Notes under the pieces: generated by a model | The model's input: only the letters and a program-made list of their open reading frames with translations | Told to the model about the DNA's origin: nothing | Database searches by the model: none | Shown here: one piece after another, positions 34,751 to 41,313 of the stretch | Position numbering within the stretch: the first letter of the stretch is position 1 | Layout: each line of letters opens with the position of its first letter | Translations under genes and position numbers: made by a program | Assembly: GCA_035938875.1 (NCBI GenBank) | Contig: DASZGL010000041.1 | Coordinates: 1 to 64,000 of the forward strand | Origin: DASZGL01 sp035938875 | Lineage (GTDB): Bacteria; Chloroflexota; Dormibacteria; Aeolococcales; Aeolococcaceae | Direction: 5' to 3' | Length of the DNA stretch: 64,000 nucleotides

Positions 34751-36308
34751 ACGCGCCGTCATCGGCGCCGCCGGCTGCGCCGGCCAGCGGCAACCAGACC
34801 ACCACCGTCGTGCCGCCGCCCTCGCGACTGTCGATGGCGACGTCGCCTCCCTGGGCGCGGGCTAGACCCTGCACGATGCTGAGGCCCAGGCCGCTGCCAC
34901 CCTCCTCGCGCGCCCTGGTCTTCTCACCCCGGTAGAAACGCTCGAAGATGTGGGGCAGGTCGGCCGCAGGGATCCCCGGACCCTGGTCGTTGACGGTGAA
35001 ACTCGCCCGGCCGTCGTCGCGCGCGGTCGACCACCGCTGCACGGCGCCGGGCGCGTATTTGCAGGCATTGACCAGAAGGTTGCGCGCCATGGTGGTCAGG
35101 GCATCCTGGTCGGCGGTGACCAGCAGTTGCCCGCCGACGAACTGACGCTCGAGCTGCAGGGGCATGCCGGGAACACCGTCGTCGAGGACGGCGGCGAGCA
35201 CGGCATTGAGGTCGATGGTCGACGGCGCCAGCTGCCGCTGCGCATCGATGCGTGCCAGGGTGAGCAGGTCGAGGATGAGCAGGCGCATGCGCTCCGCCTC
35301 GCGCGCCATGGTGGCCAGCGCCCCTTCCAGCGCCTCGGGCTCGCGCGACGCGCCGCGACGGAGGACGTCGATGTACCCCTTGAGCGCGGTGACCGGGGTG
35401 CGCAGCTCGTGGGAGGCGTCGGCGATGAACCGCCGCATCCGCGCCTCGCTCTCTCCCTGGGCGACGAACAGCGCCTCGAGGCGCTCGGCCATGTCGTCGA
35501 AGCTGTGTGCCAGAGCGCCGATTTCATCGCTGCGCGGCCCGAGCCGGCTGCGGGCCCGCAGGTCGCCGCCGGCTAGCTGCCGTGAGGTCTCGGTGAGACG
35601 GCGCAACGGGGTCAGCGCCCGCCCGGTGAGCAGCAGCCCGAGCACGAGCGCGAGGAGAAGCACCGCACCACCGCCGAGTCCGAGCACAAATCGCTCGCGG
35701 GAGAGGGTGTCGTCGATGGGCGACGTCGACGTCGACAGCTGCACGGCGCCGCAGGCGCGGTCGACGCCCTGCACCGGATAGGCGATGGCGAGCTCGGTAC
35801 CACCTGGACCGTCGACGAACTGCGCCGGGCTGCGCCTCCCGGCGATCGCCTCATGCAGCGCCGATGAGTCGACGCGGGGGATGTCGGAGAGCTGCGCCTC
35901 CGGGTTGTGGCCGACGGCGTTGAGGTTGTGGTCGTAGACGATGACTGACACGGTGCGTCCCGACACGGTGTGCACACGCTCGGCGAGCGTGCTCGCCGCG
36001 AAGGTCGTCGTCAGCGACGCCGCGAGCCCTGTCCTGTTGCCGCACAGCGCGTCGCGAAGGGTGGCGTAGTCGATGTTGACGCTGCGCGACGGCTGGCCGG
36101 CGATGGCGGGAATGGTCACCCGCCCGCTGAGGCGCGACGCCTCGGCGATGTCGCCGTCGAGCGATGCGGCACGGACGTTGACCAGGTTGCGCTGCAGCTC
36201 AAGGTACTGGAAGGCGCCCAGGCCGGCGAGCAGCACGGCGATGAGAGCCACGTACACGAGCGTCAGCCGCCAGCGCAGGCTGCCCAGCGCGGTGCGCAGA
36301 CGGCGCAC
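34722..36308 (-). CDS. Membrane sensor histidine kinase
   Basis: A 528-residue kinase. Membrane spans at 13-35 and 207-229 enclose an extracytoplasmic sensor of about 170 residues; HAMP follows (about 230-283). The HisKA domain has the phospho-accepting H300 in DASHELRTPVTALKG, and the ATPase domain has NLLVNACKYAPG, DQGPGIPAADLPHIFERF and GSGLGLSIVQGL. It phosphorylates the OmpR-type regulator encoded 18 bases upstream. The signal sensed is unknown. The overall layout resembles the MprB/TcrY/BaeS-type kinases. Confidence 0.94.
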   Translation of the reverse strand: MRRLRTALGSLRWRLTLVYVALIAVLLAGLGAFQYLELQRNLVNVRAASLDGDIAEASRLSGRVTIPAIAGQPSRSVNIDYATLRDALCGNRTGLAASLTTTFAASTLAERVHTVSGRTVSVIVYDHNLNAVGHNPEAQLSDIPRVDSSALHEAIAGRRSPAQFVDGPGGTELAIAYPVQGVDRACGAVQLSTSTSPIDDTLSRERFVLGLGGGAVLLLALVLGLLLTGRALTPLRRLTETSRQLAGGDLRARSRLGPRSDEIGALAHSFDDMAERLEALFVAQGESEARMRRFIADASHELRTPVTALKGYIDVLRRGASREPEALEGALATMAREAERMRLLILDLLTLARIDAQRQLAPSTIDLNAVLAAVLDDGVPGMPLQLERQFVGGQLLVTADQDALTTMARNLLVNACKYAPGAVQRWSTARDDGRASFTVNDQGPGIPAADLPHIFERFYRGEKTRAREEGGSGLGLSIVQGLARAQGGDVAIDSREGGGTTVVVWLPLAGAAGGADDGASTQDAAPAS

Positions 36309-36326
36309 GAAGCCGCGCGTCTTGGT

Positions 36327-37097
36327 CTATGCCTCCCTAGCCGGGGTCCCCGCGGATTCGCGGTGGTCGGGTGCGGAATCCGTGGGGTGGTCCGCCGCCG
36401 AGTGGTCCGTCGCTACGGTGTTGGTGCGCAGCCGGTAGCCGACGCCGCGCACGGTCTGGATGCGCTGGTGATCGGCATCACCGAGCTTGTTGCGCAGGTA
36501 CCGGATGTACACCTCGACGTTGTTCTCGTCGCCGAAGAAGTTGTATCCCCAGACCTCGTCGAGGAGGCGCTGGCGGGGAAGCACCTGGTCGGCGTTGAGC
36601 ATGAGGAAGTGCAGCAGGTCGTACTCGCGCACGCTCAGCTCGACGAGCCGCGCGCCGACGCGTACCTCGCGAGTGGCGGTGTCGATGCTGACGTCACCGG
36701 CGCGCACAACGCGCTGTAGGTCGGGCTGCCGCCGGCGCAGCACGGCGCGGACGCGGGCAAGAAGCTCGCCGAACTCGAAGGGTTTGACGAGGTAGTCATC
36801 GGCGCCGAGCTCGAGCCCCTCGATGCGGTCGTTGGTCTCGTCACGGGCGCTGAGGATGATGATCCCGCGGTTGCGTTCTCCGCTCAGGGCACGGCACAGC
36901 TCCCAGCCGTCCATCCGCGGCATCATCAGGTCGAGGATGACCAGCTGCGGCTTGAAGTCGTCGACGACGCGCAGGGCGGCATGGCCGTCCGCCGCAGTGC
37001 GCACCATGAAACCCTCGTGGCGCAGACCGAGGGCGATGAAGTCAGTGATGCTCGCCTCGTCGTCGACGACGAGGACGCGCACCGGGTCGCTGCTCAC
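36327..37097 (-). CDS. OmpR/PhoB-type response regulator
   Basis: A 256-residue regulator. The receiver domain has the DD pair at 12-13, phospho-acceptor D56 in VILDLMMPRMDGWEL and the Lys in LVKPFEFGEL. A winged-helix DNA-binding domain follows (ELSVREYDLLHFLMLNADQV, VRGVGYRLRT). About 30 disordered residues end the protein. The GTG at 37097 follows TATACT by exactly 6 bases, a leaderless promoter. Partner of the kinase immediately downstream. Confidence 0.95.
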   Translation of the reverse strand: MSSDPVRVLVVDDEASITDFIALGLRHEGFMVRTAADGHAALRVVDDFKPQLVILDLMMPRMDGWELCRALSGERNRGIIILSARDETNDRIEGLELGADDYLVKPFEFGELLARVRAVLRRRQPDLQRVVRAGDVSIDTATREVRVGARLVELSVREYDLLHFLMLNADQVLPRQRLLDEVWGYNFFGDENNVEVYIRYLRNKLGDADHQRIQTVRGVGYRLRTNTVATDHSAADHPTDSAPDHRESAGTPAREA

Positions 37098-37103
37098 CGA
37101 CCG

Positions 37104-37109
37104 AGTATA
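37104..37109 (-). promoter_or_regulatory. Putative -10 element (TATACT) of the two-component operon
   Basis: Minus-strand TATACT, then CGGTCG, then the GTG start: the best consensus match among the leaderless promoters in this window. Confidence 0.55.
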
Positions 37110-37185
37110 TGCACGCCTCGTCGCCGCGACGGCACCGGACGTCGAGTTCTCATCGACTTCTCAACTCGGCGCAGCCCCGCTGTTA

Positions 37186-38562
37186 TCAGGGCGTGACAGG
37201 CTCGACGCGGAGCACTCCCGACACGTGCGCCGGTGCCACCTGCCGTGCCGGCCCACCGCCACCGGCGAGATCGAGCTGGAGCAGGTCGCCGTCGGCGGCC
37301 GCCCAGAGCAAGCGCCCATCAGGGCTCAATGCCATGCCGAAGACGGCGCGACCACCGAAGAGCTCGCGCTGCAGGTGAAGCGTCGCGGTGTCGATGACCA
37401 GCACCGAAGCGTCGGCGACGCCGTAAAGCGTGGCACCGTCGGGGCTCAGCCTGGCACCGCCGAGCACGGTGCGCTTTGCCTGGGCGTCGACGACGCCACC
37501 GAAGCTGCCGAAGAAGCTCGCCGGTGTCGCCTGCGGAGTCGAAGCCGGCGTCACCGTCGCCTGACGGGCGAGGTTCGGCCAGCCGGAGGTGTCGATGACG
37601 GCGATGCTGCCAAGGGCGCCGTTGACCGCGTACAGGCGGTTGTGCGCCGAATCGAGCGCCAGTGACCAGAGCAGCTCCAGCTCCTGGTCGCCGGTGTTGC
37701 GGTTGTTGCCAGTGGGCAGGTCGATGCACGCGGCGACGCCGTGTTCGAGGTCGAGCGCGTGCACCACCGGACCGCGCTCACCGAAGGCGTACACCGTGTA
37801 CTGCCATGTGCCGTCTGCGGAGTTGACATGCGCGATCGCGGTACCGCTCATGGTCACTTCGCTCGGTGACTGCTTGTCGACGATGACCGTCGGGTCGAGC
37901 TGCGCGGCGGACATGTCGTAGCGGCGGACGTGATACCCGATGCCGCCCGTGGCGCCCTGACCCAGGTTCTCGAGCAGGTAGAGATTGCGACCGCTGTTGC
38001 TGATCCCGTCGAAGAGAAAGTCGCCTGAGAGGATGACGCGGCGTGGCGCTGACGCGTACGTGGTGTCGACCACCACGAATTTGGTGGTCACCTGCGGTGT
38101 GCCACTGCGGTCGGTTCCGTCGAGGACCAGCCAATGACCGTCAGGCGAGAGTCCCCCGCGCTGAATACCCACATAGGGCAGCGAGTAATTGACGTCGAAC
38201 ACCTGACTGTGCAGCAGCGCACCAGTGTGCCCATCGATGACATGGAGCGCCCAGCCGCCCGGCGCCTGCGCGACCGTGTACAACCGCGAGAAGTCGGGCG
38301 AGAAGACGCCGTCGGGCATGGTGATCGCCGCCTTGCGCGCGGCGGCGTCGACGATGGTGACCCCGCTGTCCGGCGTGCCGTCGGCGAAAACCCACACGCG
38401 ATAGGGAACCGCCGGTGCTGCAGGTGGCGTCGCCGTCGCCGTGGCCGCCGGCTTCGAGCCCTGCGGCACAGGCGTCGGCGACAGGGCGATGGTCGCGGCC
38501 TTGCTCCCGCAGGCAACAACGGTGGCGGCCACGAGGATGAGCAGCGGACGTCGCACGCGCAT
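37186..38562 (-). CDS. Beta-propeller lipoprotein
   Basis: A 458-residue exported lipoprotein. The signal peptide ends VVACGSKA (lipobox Cys about 19), followed by a Thr/Pro/Ala linker and WD40/YVTN-like repeats (VIDGHTGALLHSQVFD, ALDLEHGVAACIDL, GSIAVIDTSGWPNL, VLVIDTATLHLQRELF). The start at 38562 is set by GGAGGT 8 bases upstream. It lies just after the ECF sigma and anti-sigma genes on the same strand and may be their output or sensor. Function unknown. Confidence 0.82.
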   Translation of the reverse strand: MRVRRPLLILVAATVVACGSKAATIALSPTPVPQGSKPAATATATPPAAPAVPYRVWVFADGTPDSGVTIVDAAARKAAITMPDGVFSPDFSRLYTVAQAPGGWALHVIDGHTGALLHSQVFDVNYSLPYVGIQRGGLSPDGHWLVLDGTDRSGTPQVTTKFVVVDTTYASAPRRVILSGDFLFDGISNSGRNLYLLENLGQGATGGIGYHVRRYDMSAAQLDPTVIVDKQSPSEVTMSGTAIAHVNSADGTWQYTVYAFGERGPVVHALDLEHGVAACIDLPTGNNRNTGDQELELLWSLALDSAHNRLYAVNGALGSIAVIDTSGWPNLARQATVTPASTPQATPASFFGSFGGVVDAQAKRTVLGGARLSPDGATLYGVADASVLVIDTATLHLQRELFGGRAVFGMALSPDGRLLWAAADGDLLQLDLAGGGGPARQVAPAHVSGVLRVEPVTP

Positions 38563-38630
38563 GGTGTAGTACCTCCACCGCATCTACACCGCCGCGGTCA
38601 CGCCGGTTCCCGACGCCGCTGCGCGTTCGG

Positions 38631-39437
38631 TCAACGCAACGACTGAGCGATCGCCAGCGCCTGATCGCGCCCCAGGTTCGCCTCGACGCGGATGCTGACG
38701 TCGCCGCGCTCGAAGATCAGGGTGTTGCCGGCGAGACGCACCTGATCGTTGACGACGGCGCCGCCGGCGTCCCTGTAGGCAAGCTCATGTGGCTGGCCGG
38801 CGATGAAGTACCCCGCGCCGCCGTTGACACTGACAGGCTCGACGGTGGCGTCGGGTCCGACGAACTTGTCGAGGAACTCGCTTGCCAGGGTGCCGCGCAG
38901 CTCGGTGACCAGCAGTCCCACGCCTGTCGTCGGTGCCTCGGGCAAGCCGCTGCGGGGCAGGTAGACCAGGGTGACGAACTGCACCGGCGGCGACGCGCGG
39001 AGGTAGACGGCATCGGGCTCGCCGAGCGAGGCGGGAACGGCGATGGGGAAGTCGACCGCAGCGCGCGCCTGGGCGAGGGTGAGCCGGCGGCCGAGGAGAA
39101 GTCGCGCGCCGAGCGACGGCGTCGAAGTGGACGACGGCTGCGGCCGCGGTGTGGGGTTCTGCTGAACCGGCTCGATGACGATGCCCCTGATCCCCAGCCA
39201 GTGCGCCACCGTGGTGCGAACCGGCGGGACGGCCCCGACCATGATCGCCAGGGCGGCGAGCAGAGAGGTGGCCATGACCACCGGCCGTCGCTTCCACCAG
39301 GGTTGTGCCGGCACGCGCTGACGCACCTCGATTCCGGCGAGGCGCCCGGCGACGGCACCGGCCAGCGCCGGGGTCGGCGGATAGTCGAGGTGGGCGCCGA
39401 GATCGGCGAGCCGCGCTTCGAGGATCTGGTCACCCAT
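38631..39437 (-). CDS. Probable membrane-bound anti-sigma factor
   Basis: A 268-residue protein. A short cytoplasmic N-terminus (about 1-50) precedes one membrane span (VVMATSLLAALAIMVGAVPPV), a Pro/Thr-rich linker and an extracellular domain of about 150 residues. There is no visible zinc-binding HxxxCxxC. The anti-sigma call rests on topology and on the 8-bp overlap with the ECF sigma gene immediately upstream, the usual arrangement. Confidence 0.72.
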   Translation of the reverse strand: MGDQILEARLADLGAHLDYPPTPALAGAVAGRLAGIEVRQRVPAQPWWKRRPVVMATSLLAALAIMVGAVPPVRTTVAHWLGIRGIVIEPVQQNPTPRPQPSSTSTPSLGARLLLGRRLTLAQARAAVDFPIAVPASLGEPDAVYLRASPPVQFVTLVYLPRSGLPEAPTTGVGLLVTELRGTLASEFLDKFVGPDATVEPVSVNGGAGYFIAGQPHELAYRDAGGAVVNDQVRLAGNTLIFERGDVSIRVEANLGRDQALAIAQSLR

Positions 39438-39990
39438 CGGGCGTCCCCATGGCGAGGCGCAGCCGCGTCAGCGCACGCGAGAGGCGCGACTTGACCGTGC
39501 CCTGGCGACAACCAAGCGCGGTGGCGGTCTCCTCGACGCTCAGCTCGAGGAAGAAGCGGCAGGCGATCACCTCCCGATCCTCGTCCTTCAGCGAGCCGAC
39601 GGCACGGAGGAGCGCGGTCCGCTCCTCCGCCACCTCGACTGCCCGCTCCGGGGATGGGGCCGCATCCCCGTCGGTGACAGCGTCGGCCACGCGAATGGCC
39701 AGCCCCTCGCGCCGGGTCGAAGCCCGCCGCCGGTTGCGAGCGGCATTGACCACGATGCGCAAAAGCCAGGGGCGAAGCGGCGACCCTGTCCGGAAGGAGG
39801 GCAGCGCCCGGTAGGCGGCGACGAATGCCTCCTGGGCCGCGTCCTCAGCGTCAGCCGCGGCGCCGGTGACCAGGTAGGCGGTGCGGAAGGCCAGGTCGGA
39901 ATATCGCTGCACCAGCTCTCCATAGGCATCGCCGTCGCCGCGCCGCGCGCGCTCGACGAGTTCCGCCTCTTCCAGTGGACGGCCCTCCAC
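39430..39990 (-). CDS. ECF (RpoE-type) sigma factor
   Basis: A 186-residue sigma-70 family protein of ECF type. Region 2 is DAYGELVQRYSDLAFRTAYL through DAEDAAQEAFVAAYRAL, and region 4 is LKDEDREVIACRFFLELSVEETATALGCRQGTVKSRLSRAL. It directs RNA polymerase to stress or envelope promoters and is presumably held by the adjacent membrane protein. GTG start without a strong ribosome-binding site. The divergent spacer toward the PHP gene holds a palindrome. Confidence 0.93.
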   Translation of the reverse strand: MEGRPLEEAELVERARRGDGDAYGELVQRYSDLAFRTAYLVTGAAADAEDAAQEAFVAAYRALPSFRTGSPLRPWLLRIVVNAARNRRRASTRREGLAIRVADAVTDGDAAPSPERAVEVAEERTALLRAVGSLKDEDREVIACRFFLELSVEETATALGCRQGTVKSRLSRALTRLRLAMGTPDG

Positions 39991-40005
39991 GGGTTGTTGG
40001 CAGGT

Positions 40006-40028
40006 TCACCGACTGTGTACACCGGTGA
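40006..40028. promoter_or_regulatory. Palindromic operator candidate between ECF sigma and PHP genes
   Basis: GTGTACAC (40015-40022) is a perfect 8-bp palindrome, flanked by the inverted pair TCACCG (40006-40011) and CGGTGA (40023-40028). It lies 16 bases upstream of the ECF GTG. Confidence 0.4.
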
Positions 40029-40093
40029 GGCGGTGAGCGTTCCACAGGTGGGGCGCTCCGTGCCCCTGCGGCGAGCGCGCCGTGACCAGCGGG

Positions 40094-40099
40094 TAGACT
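40094..40099 (+). promoter_or_regulatory. Putative -10 element (TAGACT) upstream of the PHP gene
   Basis: TAGACT ends 9 bases before a GTG at 40109 that opens a 4-codon mini-ORF, and 20 bases before the PHP GTG at 40120. Confidence 0.45.
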
Positions 40100-40108
40100 G
40101 CCGCGATC

Positions 40109-40123
40109 GTGGTGAGCGAGTGA
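40109..40123 (+). CDS. Candidate leaderless mini-ORF (4 codons) coupled to the PHP gene
   Basis: GTG GTG AGC GAG TGA. Its stop shares bases with the PHP start as GTGA, and it starts at the expected transcription start of the TAGACT promoter. It is too short to be a functional protein; the suggested role is loading ribosomes onto the next start. Found by position and spacing only. Confidence 0.3.
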   Translation: MVSE

Positions 40124-40911
40124 GCGCCGACGCGCCGCGCCGCATCGACTGCGGCCCTGGCTTCGGCGTGGCCGAGACTCATGCGCACACCCTGGCCAGC
40201 GACGGAATGGTCGACGCCGACGACCTGGTGAGCGCCGCCGCAGCCGCGGGGATCACCGTGCTCTGCATCACCGACCACGACACAACCGCAGCCCTCGACA
40301 AAGCCGTCGACCGCGGCGCGGCCCTCGGCGTCGAGGTGGTGCGTGGCGAGGAGGTCACCACCGCATGGCCCAGCGGCGTGCACGTCGTGGGGCTGTTCCT
40401 CGAGGGCCAGGTGCGCATGGGGTTGTCGGTTGAGGACACTGTTGACGCAATCCATGACCAGGGTGGCCTCGCCGTCCTGCCGCATCCCTTCATGCCCACC
40501 TACTTCGCCTCGATCTCCGCGCGCCGCGCGTCGCGCCTGCTGGAGAGCCACCGCGTCGAGGGCATCGAGCTGCGCCACACCGCGGTGATGGCCCCGTGGG
40601 GCTGGGGCGCGCTCGACGACTTCTACGCCGCGCACCGCGAGCGGCTCGGCGCCGCGCTCGGCGCCGGTGACAGCCACTTCGGCAGTCACGACCTGGGCCG
40701 TATGGTCACGGTCTTCCCCGGCCGCACCGCCGCGGACCTGCGCCGCGCCATCGAGGAGCGCACCACCTCGCCGCGCCGGGGCATCACCCCGACCCCGCCC
40801 CCGCTGCGCATGCGCCTCGCCCAGCAGCAGCGAGCGCTGCTCTGGCTCCCCCGCGAGCGCCGCGCCGGCCGGGTCGGCGGCGGCGCCGGCCGTGCCGGGG
40901 CGGACGCGTAG
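40120..40911 (+). CDS. PHP-domain metal-dependent phosphoesterase
   Basis: About 263 residues. PHP motifs are in order: H21/H23 in ETHAHTLASDGM, D52-H-D in CITDHDTTAAL, PHPF near residue 124, and GAGDSHFGSHDL near 183. The family hydrolyses small phosphoesters such as 3',5'-nucleoside bisphosphates or histidinol phosphate; the YciV/TrpH-like layout favours the former. The tail is Arg/Gly-rich. No good ribosome-binding site precedes the GTG, so translation may depend on the mini-ORF. Divergent from the ECF operon, and followed by tRNA-Lys. Confidence 0.88.
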   Translation: MSADAPRRIDCGPGFGVAETHAHTLASDGMVDADDLVSAAAAAGITVLCITDHDTTAALDKAVDRGAALGVEVVRGEEVTTAWPSGVHVVGLFLEGQVRMGLSVEDTVDAIHDQGGLAVLPHPFMPTYFASISARRASRLLESHRVEGIELRHTAVMAPWGWGALDDFYAAHRERLGAALGAGDSHFGSHDLGRMVTVFPGRTAADLRRAIEERTTSPRRGITPTPPPLRMRLAQQQRALLWLPRERRAGRVGGGAGRAGADA

Positions 40912-40918
40912 CCGACGC

Positions 40919-40924
40919 TACAAT
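40919..40924 (+). promoter_or_regulatory. Putative -10 element (TACAAT) of tRNA-Lys
   Basis: TACAAT ends 16 bases before the tRNA, overlapping the end of the gap after the PHP stop. No clear -35. Confidence 0.45.
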
Positions 40925-40940
40925 CGGTGCCCCCGAGCGT

Positions 40941-41016
40941 GCCCGCTTAGCTCAGTTGGTAGAGCAGGGGACTCTTAATCCCTTGGTCACAGGTTCGAGT
41001 CCTGTAGCGGGTACCA
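40941..41016 (+). tRNA. tRNA-Lys (anticodon CTT), CCA encoded
   Basis: A 76-nt cloverleaf: acceptor GCCCGCT/AGCGGGT, D-arm GCTC-AGTTGGTA-GAGC, anticodon stem GGGGA/TCCCT with loop CTCTTAA (anticodon CTT, Lys AAG), T-arm ACAGG-TTCGAGT-CCTGT, discriminator A and genomic CCA at 41014-41016. The first acceptor pair is a G-T wobble, slightly unusual. The base right after CCA starts the IS remnant. Confidence 0.96.
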
Positions 41017-41281
41017 GCGCTCTGTGCAAGTTCGGCTGATGGGGACAAAACGCCTTCGGCTGATGCTTGAAAGTGTTTCGGTTGATGGTTGACAGCCACT
41101 TCGGCTGATTCTTGACACTCCCTCAATGAGGGAGATCAGCGTGGCGGAACAGCGGTATCAGGCAGTTTTGGCAGTGGTTGGAGAGGGGCGGACGGTCTGC
41201 GAGGTCGCACACGAAGATTCAGCGTTCCAGGACGGTTCCTCTAGCCCATGCCCAGAGCCGGCGTGCCGGGGGTACCCTTAG
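41017..41281 (+). mobile_element. Decayed IS481-type element end next to tRNA-Lys
   Basis: The segment starts right after the tRNA CCA. It has four direct copies of TTCGG(C/T)TGAT at 41031, 41055, 41077 and 41100 (22-24 bp apart), three followed by TTGA(C/A)A. Next comes a perfect 8-bp inverted repeat around an ATG (41118-41125/41127-41134) and the first ~29 codons of an IS481-like transposase, which then stops matching. No opposite end was found downstream. I read it as the left end of an insertion sequence whose body is deleted. Confidence 0.65.
41126..41281 (+). pseudogene. IS481-family transposase N-terminal fragment
   Basis: A 51-codon frame beginning MREISVAEQRYQAVLAVVGE, then GRTVCEVA. 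This matches the start of IS481-family transposases, where it leads into a helix-turn-helix. After about residue 29 the sequence becomes unrelated and ends in TAG at 41279-41281, 32 bases before the cyclase ATG. There is no integrase core. Confidence 0.65.
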
Positions 41282-41313
41282 CCGACGGGTACTGTGCATT
41301 TGCCGGGGGGCGG

